This document shows positions 9,690 through 19,744 of a stretch of 64,000 nucleotides of DNA, one piece after another. The position numbers and the translations under genes were made by a program. Source of the stretch: Oceanococcus atlanticus (GTDB lineage Bacteria > Pseudomonadota > Gammaproteobacteria > Nevskiales > Oceanococcaceae); the NCBI RefSeq assembly GCF_002088235.1, contig NZ_AQQV01000001.1, positions 248,001 through 312,000 of the forward strand, in the 5' to 3' direction. Each line of letters opens with the position of its first letter. Position 1 is the first letter of the stretch. The notes under the pieces are model-generated. The model worked only from the letters and a program-made list of their open reading frames with translations. It made no database searches and was not told where the DNA came from.

Positions 9690-9883
9690 GGTGCAGTCGA
9701 AGTTGGCGAGGTATCAGTATCGTCCAATGAGCGTGCTTCCGACTCGATCATGACCGGGATGCCATCTTTCACCGGGTAAGCCAGTCGCGAGACCTTGCAC
9801 ACCAGTTCCTGTTTCTCCGGATCCCATTGCAACGGCGCCTTGCTCACCGGACAAACCAGAATATCGAGCAGTTTTTTATCCAT
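9686..9883 (-). CDS. ycaR: Trm112/YcaR family small protein
   Basis: The product is 65 aa: [20 protein letters not shown], then ELVC and [13 protein letters not shown]. This is the Trm112p/UPF0434 fold, in which CP...C normally organises a small zinc site. Only two of the usual cysteines are present (C11 and C29), as in many bacterial YcaR proteins, so metal binding may be lost. Its function in bacteria is unclear. It lies between lpxK (16-nt gap) and kdsB (4-nt overlap), so it is almost certainly co-translated with LPS genes. Confidence 0.92.
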   Translation of the reverse strand: MDKKLLDILVCPVSKAPLQWDPEKQELVCKVSRLAYPVKDGIPVMIESEARSLDDTDTSPTSTAP

Positions 9884-9899
9884 GAATTCAGAACTTGTA

Positions 9900-10874
9900 T
9901 TAAAGGGTTAAGGGCCGCGGTAAGCGCGCACGTATGATTTGCCAGGCCGCCGCGGGCATGTGCGCATCATACTCAACCGCCCATGTGCGTGAATCGCGAA
10001 AGGCCTGGCATTTCACCGCGTCCTTCTCCGTCATCAGAATGGGCAGATCGCCGTCCAGGCGCAGATCCCGGGCGTTAAAACGGTGATGATCCGAAAACGC
10101 ATGGGCCGTAACCAAAAGCCCGGCCTGGGTCAGCGCATCGAAGAATTTGCCCGGATTGCCGATGCCGGCGATCGCATGCACCGCATTGAACTCGCTCACG
10201 GGGCGGCGCTGCCCGCTGAGCAGGTGGCGCGCCTGCCCCAGCTGTCCGACCACACCAAACTCACCCGCTACAGAGCTGCCGGTGACCAGCACCAGATCAG
10301 CTTCGTCAGCGCGTTCAGGCGGCTCACGCAACGGCCCGGCGGGCAGCAGCCAGCCATTGCCATGGCGACGTTGACCATCCACCACCACGATTTCGAAGTC
10401 GCGAGCCAAGGCGTAGTGCTGCAGACCGTCATCCGCGACAATGATATTGACGCCCTGCGTGGCCAGCAGACGCGCTGCCTGTGCCCGGCGCGCACCCACC
10501 ACCACGGGGCACGCGGTGCGTTGCGCGATCAACACCGGCTCATCGCCAACCTGCTCCGGGTCTGACTGCGCCGACACCGGTGTGGCCTCACGCACACGCC
10601 CGCCGTAACCACGGCTGACCACCCCGGGACGCCAGCCCTCAGCCTTGAGGCGCTGAACCAGATCAATCACAACCGGGGTCTTGCCAACACCGCCAACACT
10701 GATATTGCCGACGATGATGACCGGCACCGACACACGCTGCTGTTTGAGCAGGCCGAGCTGGTAGGCTCGCCGACGCAAGCGGGACACCACGCCAAACAGC
10801 ATGGCCAGTGGACGCAGCAGCACCTGCAACGGATGTTCGCCGTACCACAGCCGCGAAAGCAGCGGCTCACTCAT
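9900..10874 (-). CDS. lpxK: Tetraacyldisaccharide 4'-kinase LpxK
   Basis: The product is 324 aa from the ATG at 10874. A longer frame continues upstream into msbA, but [20 protein letters not shown] is the normal LpxK start. It has the divergent P-loop [14 protein letters not shown] and the SRGYGG motif. LpxK phosphorylates the 4' position of the lipid A precursor at the inner membrane. Its start lies inside the end of msbA (8-nt overlap), the classic msbA-lpxK translational coupling. Confidence 0.96.
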   Translation of the reverse strand: MSEPLLSRLWYGEHPLQVLLRPLAMLFGVVSRLRRRAYQLGLLKQQRVSVPVIIVGNISVGGVGKTPVVIDLVQRLKAEGWRPGVVSRGYGGRVREATPVSAQSDPEQVGDEPVLIAQRTACPVVVGARRAQAARLLATQGVNIIVADDGLQHYALARDFEIVVVDGQRRHGNGWLLPAGPLREPPERADEADLVLVTGSSVAGEFGVVGQLGQARHLLSGQRRPVSEFNAVHAIAGIGNPGKFFDALTQAGLLVTAHAFSDHHRFNARDLRLDGDLPILMTEKDAVKCQAFRDSRTWAVEYDAHMPAAAWQIIRARLPRPLTL

Positions 10875-12630
10875 CGTTGAATTGCATGTTGTACAGCGAT
10901 GCGTAGTAACCGCCGCGCGCCAGCAGTTCTTCGTGACGACCGGTTTCCACAACACGCCCCGCATCCATCACCACAATCAAATCTGCGCCCTGAATGGTCG
11001 ACAGACGATGTGCAATCACCAGCGTGGTACGCCCTTGCATCAACGTGGTCAGCGCCTGCTGAACGGCGCGCTCGGACTCGGTATCCAGCGCTGAGGTGGC
11101 CTCGTCGAGTATCAAAATGGGCGCCGGTTTAAGCAAGGCCCGCGCAATTGCCAATCGCTGGCGCTGGCCGCCCGACAACAGCACACCGTTTTGCCCCACA
11201 CGGGTATCAAACCCCTGAGGTAAAGCTTCTATGAACTCCAGGGCATGCGCTGCGCGAGCCGCCTCGCGAACTTGCTCGAGGCTCGTATCGGCCAAGCCGC
11301 CGTAAGCAATGTTGCGCGCAATAGTGTCATTGAACAGCGTGATGTTCTGATCCACCAAAGCAAATTGGTGGCGCAGGTCCGTCAGGCGGAACTCACGGAT
11401 ATCCGCACCATCCAGCAACACTTGCCCCGCGCTCGCATCATAAAAGCGTGGCAACAGTGACAGCAGCGTACTCTTGCCGCTCCCGGAACGCCCAACGAAA
11501 GCCACCGTCTGACCAGGCTCAACATGCAGATTGATGTTCTCCAGAACCTGAGGACCTTGTTCGGTGTAGCGAAAATTCAAATCCTGAATTTCGATCCGCC
11601 CCTGAGCCTGCTGCAACGCGCGGTCACCGCCGGCCGGTTCAGGCGGCTCTTCTAGAAGCGCGAAAATACTGCTCGCCGCCGCGATCCCGCGCTGCAGCTT
11701 TTCGTTGACCGTGGTGAGATGCTTGAGAGGCTGAAGCAAGCTCATCATTGCACCAACAAACGCGACAAAAGTACCCGGCGTCATGCTGTCGATCATCGCC
11801 GGCGAAGTGGCGAAATAAACGATGGCCGCCACCGCCCAGGCCGCAATGAACTGAACCATCGCTGTACTGCCCGCCCGAGTGCTGACCAATTTCAGATGCT
11901 GACGACGATTGGTCTCATTGGCACTGGCGAAATGCGCGGCCTCGTAATCGGCACCGTCATACAGTTTGATCACGCGCTGACCACTGATCGCTTCCTCAGC
12001 GACGTGCGTGACATCACCCATCGAGTCCTGAATACGTGTGCTGATCTTGCGAAAACGCCGACTCACGTAGGTCACCAACAAGGCGATCAAGGGCCCGACC
12101 GCGAGGATAAAGCAGGTCAGGCGCCAGTCGAGGTAGAGCATCAGGCAAATCAGCCCGATCACGGTCAAACCGTCACGCACCACCGACGTCAGCGCATTGG
12201 TAGTGGACTCCGCCACCTGCTCGGTGTGATACGTCAGTTTGGCAATCAAATTGCCCGAACTGGATTGATCGAAAAATGCCACCGGCAAGCGCAGGTACTG
12301 GTCGAAAATCTGACTGCGTAGCGCCTTGATCACCTGACGCCCCACCCAGGCCATGCAATATGCCGACACGAACGCGGACACCCCACGCAGCAAGAACAGG
12401 CCAAGAATGACCCACGGCATGCGCGCGATGATCGCCGGATCCTTATCGACGAAACTGCCATCCAGCAACGGCCGCATCAAGGCGACAAAAGAAACATCCG
12501 CCGCGGCGAAACCTGCCATGCCCAGCAGGCTGAACAGAAACATGCGCCAGTGCGGCTTGGCGTACTCCAGCAGCCGCAGGTATACATCCATGCCGCTGCC
12601 GTCGGATTTGCGATCACTCATGCCGCGCAT
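10867..12630 (-). CDS. msbA: Lipid A export ABC transporter MsbA
   Basis: The product is 587 aa with fused membrane and ATPase domains. Six transmembrane segments occupy about residues 30-310. The nucleotide-binding domain has Walker A GRSGSGKST (380-388), signature LSGGQRQR (485-492) and Walker B LILDE (506-510). It flips core lipid A across the inner membrane. The first ATG (12630) is listed; the next ATG, three codons later, is equally possible as neither has a clear ribosome-binding site. It sits 18 nt after comEC and overlaps lpxK. Confidence 0.95.
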   Translation of the reverse strand: MRGMSDRKSDGSGMDVYLRLLEYAKPHWRMFLFSLLGMAGFAAADVSFVALMRPLLDGSFVDKDPAIIARMPWVILGLFLLRGVSAFVSAYCMAWVGRQVIKALRSQIFDQYLRLPVAFFDQSSSGNLIAKLTYHTEQVAESTTNALTSVVRDGLTVIGLICLMLYLDWRLTCFILAVGPLIALLVTYVSRRFRKISTRIQDSMGDVTHVAEEAISGQRVIKLYDGADYEAAHFASANETNRRQHLKLVSTRAGSTAMVQFIAAWAVAAIVYFATSPAMIDSMTPGTFVAFVGAMMSLLQPLKHLTTVNEKLQRGIAAASSIFALLEEPPEPAGGDRALQQAQGRIEIQDLNFRYTEQGPQVLENINLHVEPGQTVAFVGRSGSGKSTLLSLLPRFYDASAGQVLLDGADIREFRLTDLRHQFALVDQNITLFNDTIARNIAYGGLADTSLEQVREAARAAHALEFIEALPQGFDTRVGQNGVLLSGGQRQRLAIARALLKPAPILILDEATSALDTESERAVQQALTTLMQGRTTLVIAHRLSTIQGADLIVVMDAGRVVETGRHEELLARGGYYASLYNMQFNDE

Positions 12631-12648
12631 AATAGGCGATGGACGCCT

Positions 12649-14871
12649 CTACGGCGCGTTCTGCGCGGAAAAATCCCGCCACAGGCGGGGCCGCAACGCG
12701 CGCCAAGTGGCCACCTCGACCGCCTCACCGACCTCAATGCGCAAAGCTCCGGCATCGCCACTGACAAAGATTTCAGCGCCGCTGTTGCGATAGCGCTGGC
12801 GCACCACATCAGCAGGAAATCCCCATCGGTTCTGCCAACCGGCTGATGCCAGCGCAAGCTGCGGGGCAAGCTGTTGAACGAAGCGCTCAGTGGACGAACT
12901 GCGGCTGCCGTGGTGCGGCATCAGCACCACATCGGCGCGAAGATCCGGGTACGCATCCAGTATCACGTGCTCGGCAGCGGCCTCGATGTCGCCCGGCAGC
13001 AGAATCTGACGACCACCGGCCGTGCGCAGCAACAGAACGCAGGAACGGTTGTTGTCCGAAGTCGGGCCGCTGGGTGGATGCAAAATGGTGAACACCACCT
13101 CATCCCATTGCCACGTCTGACCGGCCTGACAGCGTGTGTGTGACGCGCTCCAGACACGCCGTGGGCGCAAGACCTCAATCAGCGCATCGGCACCACCTGC
13201 GTGATCGCTGTCCGGATGGCTGATCATCAGCGCGTCGAGCTGATCCACATCCAGCGCCTGCAAGGCAGGCAACACCAGTCTTTGCGCCGCGTTGAAACGA
13301 CCCCATGCGGGCCCGGCGTCATACACAAGATCATGCTCGGCAGTCTGCACCAGCACGCTCTGGCCCTGCCCCACATCCCACACCCAAATGCGAACATCGC
13401 CGGGCGCTGGCCTGGCTGGTTGCAACGCCACCAACGGTAAAACCAAGGCAACACCCAGCACCTGCCCGCCGCGCCGTGGGCGTGTCCACAGCATCACGCC
13501 GAGGGTGGCCAACACCACGCTCCACAGCGCCGGCTGGGCCAGACTGGCATAGGCCGCAGGCCAGGACGCTGCGGTTTCAAGTGCTGCCCACATGAGGTCG
13601 AGTAGCTGCAGTGCCCAGTCCAGCGGGCGGTCCCAGCCACTGACCAGCTGTGTCACGCTGCTCAGTAGCAGCAGCGGCAGCAACACGCTGAACAGGGGCA
13701 CCAGCAACAGGTTGACGGACGCACCCAACAGCGAAACCCCACCGAAAAACCAGGCACTGAGCGGCAACAGCAAAAACGCCAGCAGCACCTGGATGCCAAA
13801 CAGTTGCCTGAGCCAGGATTGGTCAGCACGATAGTGCAGATAGGCGATGATCCCCCCTGCCGCCGTAAAAGACAGCCACAGCCCTGGCATCAGCACGCTC
13901 AGCGGATTGATGGCAACCACCACGACAAAGGCCAGCGCCAGCACATGCAGCGCCTGCCGCTGGCGCCCACCGAGCATCGCAAGAGCGGCGAACACGCACA
14001 TGATCAGCGCCCGCTGCACGGGCAGCCCGAAGCCCGACACCCAGGCGTAGAGCAACGCCAGCATGACGGCGCCCAGCGCGCCCCATTCACGCCCGCGTGG
14101 CCACACATGCACGCCCACCAGCTTCCACAGCGCCAGGCCCAGCGCCCAGCCCAGGGCGGCGATCAAACCCAGGTGCAAACCGGAGATCGCAAACAGGTGG
14201 CTGGTGCCGGTGCGCCGCAAAATCTCCCAGTCGGCATCCGAGATATCGCGGCGATCACCCAGCATCAGCGCACGCAGCGTGGCGCTGGCTCGCGGGTGTT
14301 GCAAGGCATCCAGCTCGCTGACCCAGCGCTGCCGCCAATCCGGCGCGCGACGCCCGCACAGCTTTCCTTCGCGCACGCTGGCCTTGCCCGCGTAGGCTTC
14401 GCGAAACAGCCACGCTTCATAATCCAGGCCGCCCGGATTGGCATTGCCATGCGGCGCGCGCACACGCAAAGTCAGAATCCAGCAATCGCCGGCCTGCACC
14501 TGTGGCGCATCGCGATACCAGGCCACTCGCAGCAGGCCGGGCGCTTCGGCCTCCGGCGCAAATGCGAAATAGGCGTTACCGTCGCGCTGCTCGGGCTGAC
14601 CCACGATATGGCCAGGCACGAGCAGATCCTGGGCCGGGCCCATGACACGTTGGGCCCAGGCCTGCTCGTAGGTCCACGCCATCCACATGCCGAGCACGCC
14701 GATAAGCAGCCACAACAGGGTCTGACGAGGCCAGATGAGCGCCGGTAGAAAAGCCAGCGCGGGCCATAACGGCGCCACAGGTTGATCGCGCATCAGCAGC
14801 AACGCCGCCCACGCCATGGCGGCAATGGCCAGCCCCGGCCAGGTCAGCTCGGTGACCCTGAGGCGCGACAT
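12649..14871 (-). CDS. comEC: DNA internalization-related competence protein ComEC/Rec2
   Basis: The product is 740 aa. It has an N-terminal DUF4131 segment with membrane helices, a central multi-pass Competence domain (about residues 215-480, including HLFAISGLHLGLIAALGW), and a C-terminal metallo-beta-lactamase domain with HPDSDHAGG. ComEC forms the inner-membrane channel for transforming DNA. It lies 2 nt after lolD in the lol-msbA-lpxK operon, a conserved gammaproteobacterial position. Whether the organism is naturally competent cannot be told from this gene alone. Confidence 0.93.
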   Translation of the reverse strand: MSRLRVTELTWPGLAIAAMAWAALLLMRDQPVAPLWPALAFLPALIWPRQTLLWLLIGVLGMWMAWTYEQAWAQRVMGPAQDLLVPGHIVGQPEQRDGNAYFAFAPEAEAPGLLRVAWYRDAPQVQAGDCWILTLRVRAPHGNANPGGLDYEAWLFREAYAGKASVREGKLCGRRAPDWRQRWVSELDALQHPRASATLRALMLGDRRDISDADWEILRRTGTSHLFAISGLHLGLIAALGWALGLALWKLVGVHVWPRGREWGALGAVMLALLYAWVSGFGLPVQRALIMCVFAALAMLGGRQRQALHVLALAFVVVVAINPLSVLMPGLWLSFTAAGGIIAYLHYRADQSWLRQLFGIQVLLAFLLLPLSAWFFGGVSLLGASVNLLLVPLFSVLLPLLLLSSVTQLVSGWDRPLDWALQLLDLMWAALETAASWPAAYASLAQPALWSVVLATLGVMLWTRPRRGGQVLGVALVLPLVALQPARPAPGDVRIWVWDVGQGQSVLVQTAEHDLVYDAGPAWGRFNAAQRLVLPALQALDVDQLDALMISHPDSDHAGGADALIEVLRPRRVWSASHTRCQAGQTWQWDEVVFTILHPPSGPTSDNNRSCVLLLRTAGGRQILLPGDIEAAAEHVILDAYPDLRADVVLMPHHGSRSSSTERFVQQLAPQLALASAGWQNRWGFPADVVRQRYRNSGAEIFVSGDAGALRIEVGEAVEVATWRALRPRLWRDFSAQNAP

Positions 14872-14873
14872 GG

Positions 14874-15554
14874 TCAGAGCGCGAGCAAGCGTCCTTCGCG
14901 CAATTCCAGCTGACGATCGGCCCGCGCGGCCAGGCCGGTATCGTGCGTGACAATGACCAGACTGGTGCCCAGTTCCCGATTCAACTCGAGCATCAGCTCG
15001 AAAACACGCTGAGCATTTTGCGCGTCCAGATTGCCGGTCGGTTCATCGGCCAGCACGCACTTGGGCTGGCTGACCAGCGCCCGGGCAACCGCCGCGCGTT
15101 GACGCTCGCCGCCCGACAGCTCACCGGGCTTGTGATCCAGACGCTCGGCCAGACCGACCCGCGCCAGCATCTGCTCGGCCTGCTGCTCGGCCTGTGAGGC
15201 CGGCATGCGCCGCAGCAGCAAGGGCATCGCAACATTTTCCCGCGCGGTGAATTCGGGCAGCAGATGATGAAACTGATAGACGAAGCCCAGATGCTGATTG
15301 CGCATGCGCCCACGCGCCGCCTGGCCCAGCCCGCTGAAGGTCTGGCCGGCGACCCTGACCTCACCCGCGCTGGGCTCATCCAGACCACCGAGCAGCTGCA
15401 GCAGCGTGCTTTTCCCCGAGCCGGATTGCCCGACAATGGCGGTGACTTCGCCGGTTTCGATCCGCAGATCGACGCTGGAAATCACCTCCAGCGTGCGCCC
15501 GACATCATTGAATTGGCGCGACAATCCAACACATTCGATGACCGCATCACTCAT
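14874..15554 (-). CDS. lolD: Lipoprotein-releasing ABC transporter ATPase LolD
   Basis: The product is 226 aa. It has Walker [10 protein letters not shown] (42-50), the LolD-type Q-loop region [21 protein letters not shown], signature LSGGERQR (from 146) and Walker B ending CVLADEP (E171). LolD hydrolyses ATP to release outer-membrane lipoproteins from the inner membrane to LolA. It overlaps the end of lolC by 8 nt and is followed by comEC after 2 nt. Confidence 0.96.
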   Translation of the reverse strand: MSDAVIECVGLSRQFNDVGRTLEVISSVDLRIETGEVTAIVGQSGSGKSTLLQLLGGLDEPSAGEVRVAGQTFSGLGQAARGRMRNQHLGFVYQFHHLLPEFTARENVAMPLLLRRMPASQAEQQAEQMLARVGLAERLDHKPGELSGGERQRAAVARALVSQPKCVLADEPTGNLDAQNAQRVFELMLELNRELGTSLVIVTHDTGLAARADRQLELREGRLLAL

Positions 15555-16794
15555 AACGCAGTGCCTCCGCAGGCTCTACTCGGGCGGCCCGCCAAGCCGG
15601 ATACAGGGTCGAAATCAGCCCCAGACCGAGTGACAGCAGACCAATCTTGATCACATCCGCCCAGACCAGATCCGACGGCAGATTGCTGATGTAATAGACA
15701 TCATCGGCGAGCAGATCACGGCCCAGCCATGACTCGATCGCCGGCACCAGCGTTTCGATATTCAGGGCCAGCGCGATGCCTCCAGCCAGACCGATCAGGG
15801 TGCCGACCACGCCGATTAAGGTGCCGTTGACCATGAACACCGCCATGATGCTGCGCGGCGAAGCCCCCAGCGTTCGCAGGATTGCGATATCGGCCTGCTT
15901 GTCGGTCACCGCCATGACCAGGGTCGATACGATATTGAAGGCGGCAACCGCGACGATCAGGCTGAGGATGATGAACATCACCCGCTTCTCGGTCTGGATC
16001 GCGGCGAAGAAATTGCGGTGCTGCCGGGTCCAGTCGCTAACCTGATAAAACCCGGGCAGGCTGGCCTGCAGATCACGCGCCAGATAAGGCGCCTGATAGA
16101 CGTCATCGAACTCCACCCGCAGACCGTTGACCGCATCACCCAGACGATACAGCGCCGCCGCATCGCGCCGGTGCATCAGCACCAGGCTGCGGTCGTATTC
16201 ATACATGCCGATCTCGAACACCCCGACCACGCTGAAACGGCGGAAGCGCGGTGCCACGCCGGCTGGCGTCACATTGGCCGTGGGGATCATCAAATCCAGC
16301 GTATCGCCGGGTACCACGCCCATAGCCATGGCCAGGTGGCGACCGATCACCACGCTGAATTCGCCGGCCTGCAAATCCTCCAGTGCCCCCACCAGCATGT
16401 GCTGGCTGATCCGCGAAATCGCCGCTTCGGCAGCCGGCTCGATACCGCGCAGGAGCACACCGGACAGCTGCTGGCCACGTCGCACCATGCCCTCGCCTTC
16501 GATGAACGGGGCACTGCCGACTACATGTGGCGAGTCATCCACGATCTCGGCCAGTGCCTGCCAGTCGTGGATCGCACGTCCGGCCTGATTGATCACCGCG
16601 TGCGAGGTCATGCCCAGGATGCGCGCGCGCAGCTCATTTTCGAAGCCGTTCATCACCGAAAGCACGGTGATCAGCGCCGTCACGCCCAGAGCAATCCCCA
16701 CGATCGAGGTCCCGGAAATGAAGGAAATGAAATGATTGCGGCGCTTTGCGCGGGTATAGCGCAGGCCGATAAAGAGTTCGAAGGGCTGTTTCAT
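15547..16794 (-). CDS. lolC: Lipoprotein-releasing system permease LolC/LolE family
   Basis: The product is 415 aa from the ATG at 16794 ([20 protein letters not shown]), the canonical LolC/E start; the frame continues 21 codons upstream without similarity. One transmembrane helix lies near residues 25-48, then a large periplasmic domain (about 50-270), then three helices in the C-terminal 150 residues with [15 protein letters not shown]. It forms the membrane part of the Lol exporter with LolD. Only one permease gene is present, so it may be a LolF-type protein or have a partner elsewhere. It heads the envelope operon. Confidence 0.93.
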   Translation of the reverse strand: MKQPFELFIGLRYTRAKRRNHFISFISGTSIVGIALGVTALITVLSVMNGFENELRARILGMTSHAVINQAGRAIHDWQALAEIVDDSPHVVGSAPFIEGEGMVRRGQQLSGVLLRGIEPAAEAAISRISQHMLVGALEDLQAGEFSVVIGRHLAMAMGVVPGDTLDLMIPTANVTPAGVAPRFRRFSVVGVFEIGMYEYDRSLVLMHRRDAAALYRLGDAVNGLRVEFDDVYQAPYLARDLQASLPGFYQVSDWTRQHRNFFAAIQTEKRVMFIILSLIVAVAAFNIVSTLVMAVTDKQADIAILRTLGASPRSIMAVFMVNGTLIGVVGTLIGLAGGIALALNIETLVPAIESWLGRDLLADDVYYISNLPSDLVWADVIKIGLLSLGLGLISTLYPAWRAARVEPAEALRYE

Positions 16795-16890
16795 GGCGGC
16801 GTCAGTATACGCAAGCATGGGGATGCCACCGGCGGGATGCAGGCCTGCCGCGGGCACGCTAATATCGGGGTCTTGCTGGAGACTGTGACC

Positions 16891-17253
16891 ATGACGCGCA
16901 CCTTTTTACTCACTGGCCTGCTCGCCGCCATGCCTTTGCATGCTGAAGTGCTGACCCTGCCTGGCGGCCCTGTTCCGGAACAGCCCGCAGAGATGGCGCC
17001 GGATTATCAGCATCTGCCGGTCGACCGCAGCCATCTGCCGAGCACCGGCAGCAGCAAATCCGCGGTGCTCAATGCCTACGGCGAACCGGTCAGCATGTCC
17101 GGACCGGTTGGCGATCCACCGATCAGCCGCTGGGTTTACGGCGACTTCATCGTATTTTTCGAGTACGACCACGTGATCAATGCGGTCATCCCCGGCAAGC
17201 CACGGGAGATTTACAACCGCGACCAGCTGCGTGCCGGGGACCCCACCTACTAA
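16891..17253 (+). CDS. Hypothetical secreted protein, 120 aa
   Basis: The ATG at 16891 opens with MTRTFLLTGLLAAMPLHA, a good signal peptide with likely cleavage after AHA or nearby. The frame extends far upstream, but that part is antisense to lolC and lacks meaning. The mature protein has KSAVLNAYGEPVSMSGPVGDP and RWVYGDFIVFFEYDHVINAVI, resembling short periplasmic proteins common in gammaproteobacteria. I do not recognise a named family. It is divergent from lolC and convergent, 3 nt apart, with a glutathione transferase gene. Confidence 0.75.
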   Translation: MTRTFLLTGLLAAMPLHAEVLTLPGGPVPEQPAEMAPDYQHLPVDRSHLPSTGSSKSAVLNAYGEPVSMSGPVGDPPISRWVYGDFIVFFEYDHVINAVIPGKPREIYNRDQLRAGDPTY

Positions 17254-17256
17254 GCC

Positions 17257-17946
17257 TTATTTTTCGACGATGTTGCGCGCGCCTTTGATGAATTCTTCGG
17301 CGCTTTTCTCGCTGCCCTCGTCGGTCAGGTCCGGCAGTTTGACCGGCACATCCTTGCCCTTGACGCAGGCCGGGCGGGCGTACATGGCGTCGATCCAGCG
17401 CTGAAGATTGTCCAGCCCCTCAACCGATGCGCCCGACCATTTGTGCGTGCGCACCCAGCACCAGTTGGCGATGTCCGCAATGGAATAATCATCGGCCAGC
17501 CATTTGGATTCACCCAATCGCTTGTCCAGCACCTCGAACAAGCGACGGCACTCGTTCTGGTAGCGGTCGATGGCCGGCTGAATTTTTTCCGGGAAATAGC
17601 GGTAGAACACATTGGCCTGGCCCATCATCGGGCCGACCCCGCCCATCTGAAACATCAACCACTGCAGCACGCGTGAACGCCCCTTGGCATCACTGGGCAT
17701 CAGGCGGCCTGTTTTTTCGGCCAGGTAGATCAAGATGGCGCCCGACTCGAAGACCACGAAATCATCGTTGTCGGCATCGACGATCACCGGAATCTTGCCG
17801 TTGGGATTGAGCGCGCGAAATTCCGCCTTGTGCTGATCCCCGCCCATGATGTTGACCGGATGCACGCTGTACGGCAGCGCCAGCTCTTCCAGGCAGACCG
17901 AGGCTTTCCAGCCGTTGGGGGTGGGCGCGGTATACAGATGGATCAT
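17257..17946 (-). CDS. Glutathione S-transferase, YfcG/Ure2-like
   Basis: The product is 229 aa. It has a thioredoxin-fold N-terminus starting [21 protein letters not shown], the cis-proline motif KIPVI and the [15 protein letters not shown] glutathione-binding segment. An alpha-helical C-terminal domain contains [14 protein letters not shown]. The TPNGWK start is typical of the nu-class YfcG/YghU and Ure2 group, which show disulfide-bond reductase activity. It overlaps the upstream glutathione transferase gene by 4 nt, so the pair is co-transcribed. Confidence 0.88.
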   Translation of the reverse strand: MIHLYTAPTPNGWKASVCLEELALPYSVHPVNIMGGDQHKAEFRALNPNGKIPVIVDADNDDFVVFESGAILIYLAEKTGRLMPSDAKGRSRVLQWLMFQMGGVGPMMGQANVFYRYFPEKIQPAIDRYQNECRRLFEVLDKRLGESKWLADDYSIADIANWCWVRTHKWSGASVEGLDNLQRWIDAMYARPACVKGKDVPVKLPDLTDEGSEKSAEEFIKGARNIVEK

Positions 17947-18578
17947 GCGCCGGCTCCGGCGCGCAAGGCCTGGGCACTGGGGCGCGCTGCGATGGTCTTG
18001 AGGTAGCGCACCACATGCGGATGTTCCTGTTCATCCGGTGCAATCTTGCTGATACGCCCGAAGCCCAGACCGATGTAAGCGGTGATGTCGGCCACGGTGA
18101 AGTCATCACCGAGCAGGAATTCGCGATCGGCCAGTTCCTTGTTCAGCACCTTGATGCGTTTGAGCGCAACCGTGCGCTGCAACTCGGCAAAGTCATTGAC
18201 CTGGATCGGCTCCAGCGCCTTGGCCGCCGGGTGGCCATGACGAAAGGTCATGGCGATCGGCATCATCAGTTCCAGTTCCATGATGCGCTGATACATCTCG
18301 ACCTGAGCGCGCTGCACCGGTGTGGCACCAAACAGCGGCGGTTGCGGATGCAGCTCTTCGATATAACGACAGATGGCGATGCTTTCACGGATCACCGTGC
18401 CATCATCCAGCACCAGCGCCGGCACCTTGCGATTGGGTGCAATCGACTTGTATTCCTCGGCGTGGTGCTCGCCTTTCATCAACTCGATCTGGCGGAACGG
18501 AATCTCCACCCCTTTCTCATGCAGATACATTTCAACCCGGTCTGAGTTGGGGGCCATCTTGGAACCGTAAAGCAGCAT
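17943..18578 (-). CDS. Glutathione S-transferase family protein
   Basis: The product is 211 aa. It begins [26 protein letters not shown] and carries [25 protein letters not shown], the N-terminal glutathione-binding domain. A helical C-terminal domain follows with [31 protein letters not shown] before the ATG is a good ribosome-binding site. It is first in a two-gene operon with the YfcG-like protein. The substrate is unknown; the class resembles many proteobacterial GSTs used in detoxification. Confidence 0.85.
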   Translation of the reverse strand: MLLYGSKMAPNSDRVEMYLHEKGVEIPFRQIELMKGEHHAEEYKSIAPNRKVPALVLDDGTVIRESIAICRYIEELHPQPPLFGATPVQRAQVEMYQRIMELELMMPIAMTFRHGHPAAKALEPIQVNDFAELQRTVALKRIKVLNKELADREFLLGDDFTVADITAYIGLGFGRISKIAPDEQEHPHVVRYLKTIAARPSAQALRAGAGA

Positions 18579-18702
18579 CTTTGTCTCCTGGCGGGTGAAG
18601 CCCGATCCGATCAGGCAGGCTCACGTGTGGTCAATTATGATGCGCGGCATCCGCGTCCACGGTTGCGCGTGCGCTGACCTTTATACACCGCCCCACCGCT
18701 TA

Positions 18703-18717
18703 TTAACACAGTGTAAA
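18703..18717 (+). promoter_or_regulatory. Imperfect palindrome abutting the aguA start
   Basis: TTAACACAGTGTAAA is a 15-bp dyad (6 of 7 pairs match around a central A) lying 1 nt before the aguA ATG. No Shine-Dalgarno sequence is visible there. It could be an operator or a translational control element. The divergent glutathione transferase gene starts 124 nt upstream, so promoters for both directions fit in this 140-bp gap. Confidence 0.35.
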
Positions 18718-18718
18718 A

Positions 18719-19744
18719 ATGACTCGACTGCCTGCTGAATGGGAAGCGCAATCCGCGATTCTGCTGACCTGGCCCAATCCGGATGGCGACTTTGCCGCCT
18801 CACCGGACGCGTTTGACCAGGTTTGCCGTTGCTTCGAACAATTGACCCTGAGCATCGCGCGCTATCAGCCGGTGCGCATCAGCGTCGGCAGCGACAGCGA
18901 GCACACCCGCCTCAAGAGCTGGCTAGCCGCCCAATCGCTGGCTCACGCGGTGACCCTCTACCGCCTGCCGAGCAACGATGTGTGGGCCCGTGATCACAGC
19001 CCCATTGGGGTGTACCGGGATGGCCAAACGCAGTTGCTGAAGTTCGGCTTTGACGGCTGGGGCGGCAAGTATCCGGCCGATAAGGACAACGCGCTGGCGC
19101 CGCAGCTGGCAGCGCAGGGTGCTTTTGGCAACACCCCGCTTGTGCCTGTCGATCTGGTCCTGGAAGGGGGCGCCATCGACAGCGACGGTCAGGGCACCCT
19201 GCTGGCCACACGCAGCAGCGTGCTGGACCCGCGGCGCAATCCCGCGCGTTCGGTTCAGGACATCGAGCAATGCCTGCTTGAGGCCTTCGGCCTGCAGCGC
19301 ATCCTGTGGCTCGACCATGGCGCCCTGCAAGGTGACGACACCGATGGTCACATCGACACCCTGGCGCGCTTCGTCAGCGCCGACAGCATCGTTTATCAGG
19401 CCGCCGGCGACGCCGATGATGTCAACCGCGAAGAGCTGGAACGGATGGCCGACGAACTGCGCGCCCTGCGCACCCTGGACGGTCGGCCCTACCGCCTGAT
19501 CGCGCTGCCCTGGGCCGGCGTTCACCGCAATGAGGACGGCGATGATCTGCCCGCCAGCTACGCCAATTTTCTGATCCTGAACGGCGCCGTCCTGATGCCC
19601 ACCTACGGCAGCCCGGCCGACGCCGTCGCCCTGGACGCGCTGCGCGGCGCGCTGCCTGAGCACGACATCGTCGGAGTCGATTGCCAGGCCCTGATCCGGC
19701 AATATGGCAGCCTGCACTGTGTCACCATGAATTTGCCCGCATGA
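18719..19744 (+). CDS. aguA: Agmatine deiminase
   Basis: The product is 341 aa of the peptidyl-arginine-deiminase-like family. The N-terminus LPAEWEAQSAILLTWPNPD is diagnostic. WARDHSP (D92), WGGK (114-117), DGHID (H211) and the C-terminal catalytic cysteine C334 in GSLHCVTMNLPA are all present. It converts agmatine to N-carbamoylputrescine. The next gene, overlapping by 4 nt, encodes the amidase for the following step, which strongly supports the assignment. The start is fixed by homology because no ribosome-binding site is obvious. Confidence 0.93.
   Translation: MTRLPAEWEAQSAILLTWPNPDGDFAASPDAFDQVCRCFEQLTLSIARYQPVRISVGSDSEHTRLKSWLAAQSLAHAVTLYRLPSNDVWARDHSPIGVYRDGQTQLLKFGFDGWGGKYPADKDNALAPQLAAQGAFGNTPLVPVDLVLEGGAIDSDGQGTLLATRSSVLDPRRNPARSVQDIEQCLLEAFGLQRILWLDHGALQGDDTDGHIDTLARFVSADSIVYQAAGDADDVNREELERMADELRALRTLDGRPYRLIALPWAGVHRNEDGDDLPASYANFLILNGAVLMPTYGSPADAVALDALRGALPEHDIVGVDCQALIRQYGSLHCVTMNLPA

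Noticed and set aside
13804-14748. 314-aa plus-strand frame opposite comEC
   Set aside because: Rich in Gln/His/Arg, no recognisable motif, and fully antisense to a convincing ComEC.
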